Shown: piece after piece, positions 27,251 to 36,404 of the stretch
Layout: every line of letters begins with the position of its first letter
Numbering within the stretch: position 1 is the stretch's first letter
Origin: Ravibacter arvi
GTDB lineage: Bacteria > Bacteroidota > Bacteroidia > Cytophagales > Spirosomataceae
Assembly: GCF_039540405.1 (NCBI RefSeq)
Contig: NZ_BAABEY010000020.1
Location: 62,001-126,000, forward strand
Reading direction: 5' to 3'
Length of the DNA stretch: 64,000 nucleotides
Translations under genes and position numbers: made by a program
Notes under the pieces: model-generated
What the model saw: only the letters and a program-made list of their open reading frames with translations
Databases searched by the model: none
What the model was told of the DNA's origin: nothing

Positions 27251-29408
27251 CGGGGTCGCTCACGCTATCCTTGCCGGTTTCGACCCTGCCCGCAAACCTG
27301 AAAGTACGCTTGCCACCCACCAAAACCGAAAAGTCGTACCAGGAACCACTTTCGGATAACGACCAGCTTTTAAGGAGCCGCTTCCCCTTTCGGATGGTTT
27401 TGTCTGAAAAACCGGTATGATGATAGGTTTCATCCACAACCGAAATCCCGATATCCTTTGTCAGCCCATTGATCAGTTCCAACCCGATTCCGCCGGTCTT
27501 TTTTTCATAGTCTACTCTGTAAGTCAAACCGGCCGTTTCCAGTTCCCCTTCATACTTTCTGAAAAAACCGTTCGGACCGAATATTTCCAGGTTGTACCGG
27601 CCTTCATCCTCGGCAGCCAGCCAGTAATCGGAAATTGATTTTCCGGCCTCCACTGTATATCGGCGCGGGATCCTGTCCAGGTGATAAAGATCGTAGACAT
27701 GAAAAACTGCACCGGCTTTCCCGGTATTGACAAATGCCAGCCGCACCTTGTTTCCTTCCACGTCGAAATCCGTATTCAAAACATAAGGTAACGCCCGTGA
27801 AAAACGCACACCCCGCTCCTGGAAAAGGGGCGCCGGCGTATCCGGTGCAACGGCTTTGGGAAGCTTTTTCGAAGCCTCGTCCCGCGAGTGATAGTCCGAA
27901 GTCGGCGGCATCGGTGGAAACAAGGGGTCATTGGGATTGGTGAAATTGAAAGCGGATACCAGGTCGCCGCTCACCGCACGGTGCCAGGGACTGATAGCCG
28001 GTATGACAACACCGAAACGTTTCTCGATAAACTGACCGACGGAAGTGTGATCGGCCACTTCAGAGTTAACCCAGCCCCCTTTGCTCCACGGGGAAATAAC
28101 GTACATCGGTACACGCGGCCCCATTCCCCAGGGCCGGAGCCGGCCCGAAATTGTGTCACGCGTGTCCTGGTAGATCCTGGTTCGCACGGGCTTTCCGTCC
28201 TTGTCGACCTCACCCCTGGCGAAAGGGTCGGCAAAGCGGTCGGTACCTTTGTCATTGTCAAAATACATTCCGTCCAGGTCGATTGTGGATTTACCAGCCA
28301 GCGAGCTGTCAAGGTTATATGACGGAACCGCCGGCGCCGGAATGTGATCAAAGAGGCCGTCGTTCTCGTCGAACGTGAGAAAAAATGCTGTTTTACTCCA
28401 CACCTCCGGGTTGGAAACAAGTGCTTCAAGCACCTGGTGTGTAAAATCAGCACCACGGTAAGGGCTTGAAGGCGCACCGGGGTGCTCGGATTCTTCCTGT
28501 GAAGGGAGTATCCAGCTCACCACCGGCAGGGTCCCGTTGCTGACGTCATCCTGGAAATTCTTCAGCGACCAATGCCGCATCCCGTTCTCATAAACAGGCG
28601 AACCGGGCCTGGCGTCACGGAAGCTGCTGAAAGCCAGGCAACCGTGCATAGCGCCCGACCAGTTGTTATTGGGATCCTGGTAAATGCGCCAGCTTATTCC
28701 GGCGTCTTGCAAAACGTCGGGAATTGTCTTCCAGTTAAAAGCATTTCCACGGTAACGATAGCCAGGGTCAGGTAGTTGGCCATCTACCCAGCACCGCAAA
28801 TTGACCGGCTCCGAATCACGGTCCGTACAATTAATCCCGGCAACCCGTTTTTGCGGATCAAAGTTGGATCCGGACCAGAAAACAATCCGGTTGGGGTCCG
28901 TCCCGGTAGCTACCGAGCAGTGGTAGGCATCGCAGATCGTAAATGATTCGGCAAGCGCGTATTGGAAAGGAATTTCTTCCCGGGTGTAATAGGCCATTGA
29001 AAATGGCGTCTTGAACAAAGGCCAGAAACCGTATTTACCCTGGTTCCATGCAGCCTGCATATCCGGGAAATCGTGGGGGGTACCGTTGATAAGCGCTGCA
29101 TTGGTTTTCTTACCGTGCGCACGGTAAGGCGGGACGATCCTTTTGCCATCGGACTGATGAAATACACGTTCTCCGCTTTCCAACGGAATGGGAAAGCGGT
29201 CTCCAAACCCCCGTACTCCGCGCATGGCACCGAAATAATGATCAAATGAGCGGTTTTCCTGCATGAGGACTACGATATGCTGCACATCTCTGATAGAGCC
29301 GGTGGCCGAATTGGCCCGGACAGCCATCGCCTTTTCAATCAGGGCCGGCCAGAGCGCACCCGCTGCCGCGGCCGTTTTCAGAAAATCTCTGCGGTTAAAG
29401 TTTTGCAT
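27234..29408 (-). CDS. Tat-exported phosphocholine-specific phospholipase C
   Basis: A 724-residue protein with a Tat signal (NRRDFLKTAAAAGALWP). The catalytic part shows the bacterial PLC/acid-phosphatase-like core (HIVVLMQENRSFDHYFG, CDAYHCSVATGTDPNR, FLTFDENDGLFDHIPAP). C-terminal beta domains (about 520-720) are as in Pseudomonas PlcH/PlcN-type enzymes. It hydrolyses phosphatidylcholine or related lipids outside the cytoplasm. It overlaps the convergent PQQ dehydrogenase gene by 17 bp. Confidence 0.9.
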   Translation of the reverse strand: MQNFNRRDFLKTAAAAGALWPALIEKAMAVRANSATGSIRDVQHIVVLMQENRSFDHYFGAMRGVRGFGDRFPIPLESGERVFHQSDGKRIVPPYRAHGKKTNAALINGTPHDFPDMQAAWNQGKYGFWPLFKTPFSMAYYTREEIPFQYALAESFTICDAYHCSVATGTDPNRIVFWSGSNFDPQKRVAGINCTDRDSEPVNLRCWVDGQLPDPGYRYRGNAFNWKTIPDVLQDAGISWRIYQDPNNNWSGAMHGCLAFSSFRDARPGSPVYENGMRHWSLKNFQDDVSNGTLPVVSWILPSQEESEHPGAPSSPYRGADFTHQVLEALVSNPEVWSKTAFFLTFDENDGLFDHIPAPAVPSYNLDSSLAGKSTIDLDGMYFDNDKGTDRFADPFARGEVDKDGKPVRTRIYQDTRDTISGRLRPWGMGPRVPMYVISPWSKGGWVNSEVADHTSVGQFIEKRFGVVIPAISPWHRAVSGDLVSAFNFTNPNDPLFPPMPPTSDYHSRDEASKKLPKAVAPDTPAPLFQERGVRFSRALPYVLNTDFDVEGNKVRLAFVNTGKAGAVFHVYDLYHLDRIPRRYTVEAGKSISDYWLAAEDEGRYNLEIFGPNGFFRKYEGELETAGLTYRVDYEKKTGGIGLELINGLTKDIGISVVDETYHHTGFSDKTIRKGKRLLKSWSLSESGSWYDFSVLVGGKRTFRFAGRVETGKDSVSDPAMGAG

Positions 29409-29592
29409 CTTATTGATAAACAGGAATTAACGATTATTTTTCACCGAATTGGAACGACTACTTTCCACGGCTCACGGCAAAATAGTTAACCAAATCAAAT
29501 CCGACGATTATCCCGGTATTAAGGTTTCGGTTTAACGGGGTATCCACCGTACAATTTCGGTCGAATTTTCTTTAATTATCAGCGACAAGTTA

Positions 29593-29600
29593 TATCTTTG
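29593..29600 (+). promoter_or_regulatory. Promoter -7 box TATCTTTG of the first C25 peptidase gene
   Basis: TATCTTTG matches TAnnTTTG and lies 74 nt before the start codon at 29675. No clear -33 TTTG was found upstream. Confidence 0.5.
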
Positions 29601-29674
29601 TTTGCCAATTTACAGCTAAAACCGAAAGGTTCTCATCACTACGGCGATCTATACAAAACATTCTCTCAATCCAA

Positions 29675-32600
29675 ATGAAGAAAATACTTCTACTTCTGTT
29701 TCTGGCGAATTTACAGTCAGTTCTCCTTGCACAAGCTCCGGATCTGACTCCCTGGACTTCCCATCCGTACGGCAATGAGTGGATTGATTATCAGAAAAGC
29801 TACGCACGTATCGGAATTAATGCCGACGGTGTTTATAAAGTCTCCTTTGCATCCCTGACGGGCAACGTCCCGGGAATTTCGGCAACCAATTTCCAGATCT
29901 GGCACCGGGGAAAGCAAGTTACACCTTTACAGGTAAGCCCTACGGAAGTTGTGTTCTGGGCGGTCAAAAATGACGGTGCTTCGGACGGTCTCCTTTTCCG
30001 CCCCGGCCCTGAAAGCAGGCTCGATCAAACCACGAGCTTCTATTCGGAAGAAAGTTCGTACTTTTTTACGACCGGTACGCCAGCGGCAATAGCCAAACTG
30101 AACGGTTCGCCGACCGTGGGTGTTACCAGCGAGTCTTATCATACGCAAACCCTCGTGCGAAACAGCTCGAAACTGGATCCAAATGGGCAAAGGCTTTTTC
30201 CCGAAGTTTACACCCAGTATGCAGCCAATAAAGCTAGTGATCCCAATACCCCTTATTTACCCAATATGTTCGTAAATTTTGGTTTTAACAGCGCCGAAAA
30301 TGCAAGCGTGCCTTACAACCAGAGTTTTTTCGTGGGGGCTAATGCCTATCTCACAATTATCGCCAGTACGCCGGGCTCAGGTTTCAGAAACGCAATGGCG
30401 AGCCCGTCAGGCGTAGCTTATGACATTCCGCAGAAGTTTACGGAAACAGTAAACCTTACGGAATTATCGGCAGACCCAACCCTCCCCATCACACTTGAGT
30501 ATGCGCTTCACGGAGTAAGGGACGTTTTGGGGGATCACCAGTACCAGGTATCCGTTAGTCCGACCGAGTCCGGCCTTTTCACCGGAGCCAGCTTTACGGA
30601 ATCCGGAACGCTTCAAAAACTGAGCGGAAAAAAAGTGACTAATCTCGTGCTGCAGAGGAACACCCACATCTCTGCTAATGGAGCCGGATACTTCGGATTG
30701 AGAACCACTGCGGCAGATCGTGTTAGGGATGTTTTCGGATTTTCATATTATTCAATCTCCTACCCTCAGAAAATCACGCTGAACGGTGTTGCCACCAGAA
30801 CTTTCTATTTCAAAAACAATGTGAGCGGAAAGAGGAAAATCAACCTGGAGAACGCGTCTTCCGCTACGCTGGTGTACGATATCACCAATCCGTATAACCC
30901 GCGGCAAATCGAAAATACGGTACTGAACGGATCAACTCTTCAATTCGACGTTGATCGCGTTGCCGGAGCGGAGCTAAGGCTTCAGGCATTCTCTTCAAAC
31001 ACCGGCGTAACCACCGTTGGAAGCCAGAAAATTTACCCGGTCAGCTTTGACCTGCTTGAGAGTTTCACCAATGTCTCTCCGAATTACCTGCAGGGGAAGA
31101 TGATCAACCCTGCCGCCTATGATTTATTGATCGTAACCCACGATAACACTTCCAAAAATATTCTTGCCGGCGCCAGGCAGTATGCTACTTACCGCGGATT
31201 ACCAGAAGGCGGGAGCCACCGGACCCTGCTCATATCTGCCCGGAATATCTACAACCAGTTTAATTATGGCGAACCCAGCCCTCTTGCAATACGCAGGTTC
31301 GTTGACTATATGATTAAAGACGAGACGCGAAACGAGCACAACCTTTTTTTGATCGGCCATTCCGTTTCTCACCCGATACGTGTCAAGTCTGAGCTTGCAA
31401 CGGAAGTACCTACTATGGGCGATCCCGGATCTGACGGTTTGCTTGTCTCTCAGCTTTCAAATTCCGTATTTTCGGATCCGGATATCCCCGCAATACCGGT
31501 CGGACGTCTCGTGGCATTTAGCTCCACAGACGTTTCGAACTATCTCAACAAGGTGAAGAGTTATGAGCTTCAATCCAGTAGTTATGCGGCCGAAGCGCTG
31601 GCCTGGCGGAAAAATATCCTGGAAATTTCAGGCACCAAAGAGTATTCAGAGCTTACGAGCTTTAAAAAACATTTTACAGATGCCGAAGCCAAGATAAAGC
31701 ACAACAATTCATACCCATGGCAGATCACTTTTAAAGATAATTCCAGCTACTATTCGGGTACAAATCCTCCACTAAATACCCAACCCGCTGTAAACGACCT
31801 CAAGAATTATATAAACAACGGAGTCGGTGTGCTTAGTTATTTCGGACATGGAAATGCCACCAATCCTTTTTACAATTTCAATACGCCTGACCAATACACC
31901 AATTCTTCGGGTCTTTATCCCTTTATGTACATCACTGGCTGCGGCATAGGAAATGTTTTCACCAGTCATGATGTGCTAACTCTTGCGACCAAATGGATCA
32001 CAACGGCCGATAGGGGTGCTATTGCAATGGTTGCCAATTCCTACGACGCCTATGTAAGCAGCGCCCGGGATTACCTGATCAGGCTCTACGGCAAACTTTT
32101 TGTTGACTATGACAACTTGCGAAAACCATTGGGAAGGACCTGGCAGGAAATCGCCAGGAACAGGTTTGAAGGCCTGCCAGCGGCCAGGGTTATGGCGCTT
32201 GATGACCAGGCGCTTGCGCATTTTCATCAAACCAATATCTACGGCGACCCGACTTTACAGCTGCTCAAAACCAATACCGGCTCATTACCGGTTAACTTGG
32301 CAACTTTTACCGCAACGCTTACAGAAAACCTGACGGTCCGGCTACGGTGGGAGACAACCTGGGAAAAAGACAATGATCGTTTTGAAATACAACGGAGCTT
32401 AGACGGAAAGAAATTCGAAACAATAGGCAGTGTCAGTGCGAAAGGTGACGGTGAAGGGCTAACCACCTATTATTTTTCAGATAATACCCCGGCCGACGGC
32501 ATCAATTACTACCGGCTCAAACAAATTGATATTGCAGCTTCGGGAGCAAGTGCTAAAGCGACCAACTCCAACATAGTCTCGGTCATGGTTGGTACTGGCA

Positions 32601-32824
32601 AGGAGGTAAAGCTCTATCCGAATCCGGCGAGTGAGACTGTCACCCTGAGCGGCTTTACCCAGAAAGCCACCTTAAAATGGACGTTAGTCAGTATCTCCGG
32701 TCAGAAAATACGGTCCGGAAGCGGGTTACAGGTAGAGCTGAAGGGGTTGCCTGTCGGTGTCTATGTTGTCGAAATGACTGAAGAAAACGGGTCAACAATG
32801 AGAAAACAGATCATAAAAAAATAA
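29675..32824 (+). CDS. C25 (gingipain-fold) peptidase with T9SS type A sorting domain
   Basis: A 1049-residue exported protein: signal peptide (ends LLAQ), N-terminal beta domains (about 25-470), and a C25 caspase-like domain (about 480-860) with His725 in YFGHGN and Cys756 in TGCGIGN, the dyad spacing typical of gingipains. An Ig-like part follows (LPVNLATFTATLTENLTVRLRWETTWEKDNDRFEI region, split here by position about 870-960), and the last 75 residues are a T9SS sorting domain (VKLYPNPASETVTLSG ... GLPVGVYVVEM ... MRKQIIKK). It should be exported by the T9SS. A paralogue follows after about 150 bp. Confidence 0.88.
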   Translation: MKKILLLLFLANLQSVLLAQAPDLTPWTSHPYGNEWIDYQKSYARIGINADGVYKVSFASLTGNVPGISATNFQIWHRGKQVTPLQVSPTEVVFWAVKNDGASDGLLFRPGPESRLDQTTSFYSEESSYFFTTGTPAAIAKLNGSPTVGVTSESYHTQTLVRNSSKLDPNGQRLFPEVYTQYAANKASDPNTPYLPNMFVNFGFNSAENASVPYNQSFFVGANAYLTIIASTPGSGFRNAMASPSGVAYDIPQKFTETVNLTELSADPTLPITLEYALHGVRDVLGDHQYQVSVSPTESGLFTGASFTESGTLQKLSGKKVTNLVLQRNTHISANGAGYFGLRTTAADRVRDVFGFSYYSISYPQKITLNGVATRTFYFKNNVSGKRKINLENASSATLVYDITNPYNPRQIENTVLNGSTLQFDVDRVAGAELRLQAFSSNTGVTTVGSQKIYPVSFDLLESFTNVSPNYLQGKMINPAAYDLLIVTHDNTSKNILAGARQYATYRGLPEGGSHRTLLISARNIYNQFNYGEPSPLAIRRFVDYMIKDETRNEHNLFLIGHSVSHPIRVKSELATEVPTMGDPGSDGLLVSQLSNSVFSDPDIPAIPVGRLVAFSSTDVSNYLNKVKSYELQSSSYAAEALAWRKNILEISGTKEYSELTSFKKHFTDAEAKIKHNNSYPWQITFKDNSSYYSGTNPPLNTQPAVNDLKNYINNGVGVLSYFGHGNATNPFYNFNTPDQYTNSSGLYPFMYITGCGIGNVFTSHDVLTLATKWITTADRGAIAMVANSYDAYVSSARDYLIRLYGKLFVDYDNLRKPLGRTWQEIARNRFEGLPAARVMALDDQALAHFHQTNIYGDPTLQLLKTNTGSLPVNLATFTATLTENLTVRLRWETTWEKDNDRFEIQRSLDGKKFETIGSVSAKGDGEGLTTYYFSDNTPADGINYYRLKQIDIAASGASAKATNSNIVSVMVGTGKEVKLYPNPASETVTLSGFTQKATLKWTLVSISGQKIRSGSGLQVELKGLPVGVYVVEMTEENGSTMRKQIIKK

Positions 32825-32960
32825 AATCCGTACCCGGGCGTCATATACTACACGCCCAAGACGTTTAGTATTGAGACCCGGGCGCGGCAAGTGTGTTATC
32901 AAGATATTGGTAGCGGCGACACCGCGATTATCGGCCCGCCAGGGTCTGCTTTTGTAAACC

Positions 32961-32968
32961 TAACTTTG
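32961..32968 (+). promoter_or_regulatory. Promoter-like box TAACTTTG abutting a start codon
   Basis: TAACTTTG matches TAnnTTTG but ends only 4 nt before the ATG at 32973. If used, the transcript would be leaderless or nearly so. No -33 element was recognised, so it may be chance. Confidence 0.3.
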
Positions 32969-32972
32969 TGTG

Positions 32973-35900
32973 ATGACTGAAAGACGATTTGGGGCGCTGA
33001 ACCTGTTTGCTATTCTTTTGATACTGGTGTGGTCTCCCCTTCCCTTATTGGCACAGTGGGAAGAAAGTCTTAATGGTAACGAATGGATTAATTACTCAAA
33101 AAAATACCTGAGAATAGAAGTCACTTCTCCTGGAATCCAGAGAATTAAAATCAGCGATTTACCAAAGGAATACCAATCGATCGTCAGTTCTACCTTCCAG
33201 TTGTGGCATAGAGGCAAAGAAGTTCCGTTGATTAAAGCTGATGCCCAGGAAATCCTGTTTTATGGTGTAATCAATGACGGAAGTTCGGATAGCTTGGTTT
33301 TCCGTCCCAAAACGGCCCGCAAGCATCCGTATGTCAACCTATACGCTGACCGCGGCGTCTATTTTCTCACAACGGATAGCAAACCTAAAAAGCTTCCGAC
33401 AGTTGACGGAAGCAAACTTAGCGGTATAGTAGAACCTTTTCATATTCAAAAGGACGTAAAAACTTATAAGGAAGCTTTTGGCGAATCAACCAGATTCTCC
33501 AGTTTCCTTAATAACAGCTTCTATGAAGCGGGAAATGTCTGGATGAGCAAGCGGCTAGCGGGGCTGATTTCCTATCGCAGCATAGCCCCCGATACGATTT
33601 ACCGCTCAGATCTGCAACTACAGCGATGGGCGAAGAGCGAGATCCGAAAGCCGTCGTTGGAGCTCTACCTGGTCGGGTCCAGTGCATATGCACATAACAT
33701 ATTCGCCATGGTTTCTCCCGATAAAAGCAAGTACAGGACCGTTTCCAATCACCCGTTTTCAGGCTTTGAACACCGTAGGGACACCTACGACCTGGAAAAC
33801 TCGGATTTTAGTAGTTCCGGGGCAGGGACACTCAAACTGGCTTCGGTACCGGCAAGTCCGGCAGACACTATTGATTGGTTCAATATTGCCTACTACGTAA
33901 TTGACTATCCGCAGAGAACAGAACTACCAGGCTCCGGGTACCAGCTCTTTTCTTTTCCGTACCGGGATACCTTTTCAAGGAGAATTGAAGTTTCGGGAAC
34001 TAAGCCGGCTTCCCTGGCTTTTGATGTTACTAACCCGGATGCCCCCATCCAGATAAGCCCGGTACAAAAAAGCGGTAGTATTGAGTTTCAGGTAACAGCA
34101 ATTGACAAAAAAGCGCTTAAAATCTTCGTAGCAAATCCGGAAGGCTACCAAAACATCCCGAAGACATTGATATCCGAGGTAAATTTAGGGCCGGTTTACA
34201 CATTTGACGAACAGTCGAAACCTGCTATTGGCCCTATTAACAAAGCCAAATACGATTATTTTATCGTCACAAGCTCACCGCTGATTGAGGGAGCGACGGC
34301 CTATGCCGAATACCGGTCGTCTTCGAGCGGTGGAAGTCACAAAACCTTAGTCATGAACATTCGGGACATTTATGATTTGTTCAACTATGGTGAGCCCAGC
34401 CCGATCGCGATCAGGAACTTCATGAAATATGTGCTTGAAAATAAAAGTGCAGAACGTAAAGGGTTGTTTCTTATCGGCAGAAACACGAGCTATCCGTTGA
34501 GAGTCGTACCGGAGCTGGTCAATGAAGTTCCCACATTCGGAGACCCAGGATCCGATAACCTGCTCATTGCAGGTCTGGCCGGCAACCATGCAGATGTAGC
34601 AGCAATGCCCGTGGGCAGGCTGCCCGCATTTAACAACGAGCAGATTCTGGGATACCTGGAAAAGGTAAAAAGTTATGAGCACGAGCGCTTCGACATATCC
34701 TGGAGAAAAAATGCGCTCCACATGAGTGGCGGACAGAACGTTTCGGAGATTCAAACCCTGAAAGGGATCCTTACCCGAATAGACCCTATTTTATCCAATA
34801 GTTCTTATGCAGGCACAGTCTCTCACATTGTGAAGACAATTTCCAGCCCAACTGTACAACGGGTGAATATCAGTTCGCAAATCAACAATGGCATTGGGTT
34901 GGTAACTTTCTTTGGACACGGCTCTTATCTTGTTACTGATCTCGATATCGGGTATGTTTCAGACGTATCGCGGGGATATGCCAATAAAAATAAATACCCG
35001 GTTATGTACTTCAACGGCTGCGGTGTAGGAAATATTTTTTTAAGCAACTCTACTGCTATTCTCTCCGATGACTGGCTTTTGACTCCAAACAAAGGTGCTA
35101 TCGCCATCATAGCAAATTCTTACGACAGCTACATTTCCTCCTCCGCAAAGCACATACAGACTTTCTACGAAACGCTTTTCAATGAGGAAAGCAACTCCGC
35201 TAGTATTGGCGAAACTCTGCTGGCAGTCTCCAGAAAAATTGCAAATGGTTCGGGATACAATGCCTACGACGCAGCGGGCCTGCACCAGATATGCCTTCAG
35301 GGCGACCCTTTGCTTAAATTATTAAAAGCCGAAGAACCAGATTATATTGTAAGCGAAGAAAGGCAAAGCATCTTTGTTTCGGCAACGGAGAAAGACAAAT
35401 CAATCGGGCAATCTCAAAAAGTCAGAGCGGGTGTCGCGGTGGTGAACGGCGGAATGTACCGGAACGGTGAGAAAATAGAAGTTAAGGTTACTTTCGAATA
35501 CAAAAACGGCAAACGGGAACTGGAAACCGTTACGCTTAATGATTTGAGAAATGCCGATACTTTATGGTTCGATATGGAGAACGTCAAGGATTTAGAACGG
35601 CTTGAGGTCATTCTGGATCCTCAAAAAAAATTAACAGAATTCTCTAAGTCCAACAATGCGTCTGATCTTGTTTTTGATTGGGAGAAAGCAAAAGATGTAA
35701 GACTCTATCCATCAGACCCCATAGGGGATTTAATTTCCCCCCGATTCAAAGTACTCTTCACTTCACGGGAAATCCCGAATGAATCCTCCATTCCCGTGGG
35801 GACTCAAATCGATTTTACGATCAATGACGATCGGATACTGGATCCATCCACAGTAACTCTGGATGCCTATATTCGCAATTGCTGGGACGAAAACTGCGAG

Positions 35901-36377
35901 ACAAAACCGATCCTACTGGATCCGACCTGGTTGACGGGCAGCTCTAACCGCGAATTGGTCTACACATACAAAGGTAGTCCGTTAGCCCCCGGGGAATACC
36001 AGATTCTTTTTTCCGGAACCGACAAATCGGGTAATCGCCCCATTGACGGTGGTTATACTGTTTTTTTCCGTGTGGTCGCCGAGGAAAATACCCTTAGGGT
36101 TATTGCCTCACCTAACCCCGTCAGCGGCAACTTTGTCAAATTCTCGGTGGAGAAGTACCCGGCCGGCACCCAATCGATTACTTTCCATATTTTTAACGCG
36201 TTGGGTCAGGCTGTCTATGAGCACCGGATGAGTGATTTCGACAATAATCTTCCGAAATCGTGGTATTGGAATGTCAAAAATGCTGACTCCGGATTATACA
36301 CTTACAAAGTAGTAGCAGAACCTGCTATTACAACAGGCGCAATCCGTGTAACTGGTAAGCTTGTCGTCAACAAATAG
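32973..36377 (+). CDS. Second C25 peptidase, PorU2-like
   Basis: The ATG at 32973 is used; a GTG one codon earlier also exists. The 1134-residue protein is homologous to the preceding one from the N-terminal EWINYSKKYLRIEV and LWHRGKEVPL blocks through the C25 domain, with His649 in FFGHGS and Cys683 in NGCGVGN. The second half differs: long beta domains (about 800-1030) and a FlgD-like Ig end (ASPNPVSGNFVKFSV ... LYTYKVVAEP ... GKLVVNK). It resembles proteins called PorU2, a putative T9SS sortase relative. It could be cargo, or process the neighbouring peptidase (inference). A signal peptide ends near LLAQ. Confidence 0.82.
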   Translation: MTERRFGALNLFAILLILVWSPLPLLAQWEESLNGNEWINYSKKYLRIEVTSPGIQRIKISDLPKEYQSIVSSTFQLWHRGKEVPLIKADAQEILFYGVINDGSSDSLVFRPKTARKHPYVNLYADRGVYFLTTDSKPKKLPTVDGSKLSGIVEPFHIQKDVKTYKEAFGESTRFSSFLNNSFYEAGNVWMSKRLAGLISYRSIAPDTIYRSDLQLQRWAKSEIRKPSLELYLVGSSAYAHNIFAMVSPDKSKYRTVSNHPFSGFEHRRDTYDLENSDFSSSGAGTLKLASVPASPADTIDWFNIAYYVIDYPQRTELPGSGYQLFSFPYRDTFSRRIEVSGTKPASLAFDVTNPDAPIQISPVQKSGSIEFQVTAIDKKALKIFVANPEGYQNIPKTLISEVNLGPVYTFDEQSKPAIGPINKAKYDYFIVTSSPLIEGATAYAEYRSSSSGGSHKTLVMNIRDIYDLFNYGEPSPIAIRNFMKYVLENKSAERKGLFLIGRNTSYPLRVVPELVNEVPTFGDPGSDNLLIAGLAGNHADVAAMPVGRLPAFNNEQILGYLEKVKSYEHERFDISWRKNALHMSGGQNVSEIQTLKGILTRIDPILSNSSYAGTVSHIVKTISSPTVQRVNISSQINNGIGLVTFFGHGSYLVTDLDIGYVSDVSRGYANKNKYPVMYFNGCGVGNIFLSNSTAILSDDWLLTPNKGAIAIIANSYDSYISSSAKHIQTFYETLFNEESNSASIGETLLAVSRKIANGSGYNAYDAAGLHQICLQGDPLLKLLKAEEPDYIVSEERQSIFVSATEKDKSIGQSQKVRAGVAVVNGGMYRNGEKIEVKVTFEYKNGKRELETVTLNDLRNADTLWFDMENVKDLERLEVILDPQKKLTEFSKSNNASDLVFDWEKAKDVRLYPSDPIGDLISPRFKVLFTSREIPNESSIPVGTQIDFTINDDRILDPSTVTLDAYIRNCWDENCETKPILLDPTWLTGSSNRELVYTYKGSPLAPGEYQILFSGTDKSGNRPIDGGYTVFFRVVAEENTLRVIASPNPVSGNFVKFSVEKYPAGTQSITFHIFNALGQAVYEHRMSDFDNNLPKSWYWNVKNADSGLYTYKVVAEPAITTGAIRVTGKLVVNK

Positions 36378-36404
36378 GCTATCTACCGGATGATTCGAGC
36401 AGCA

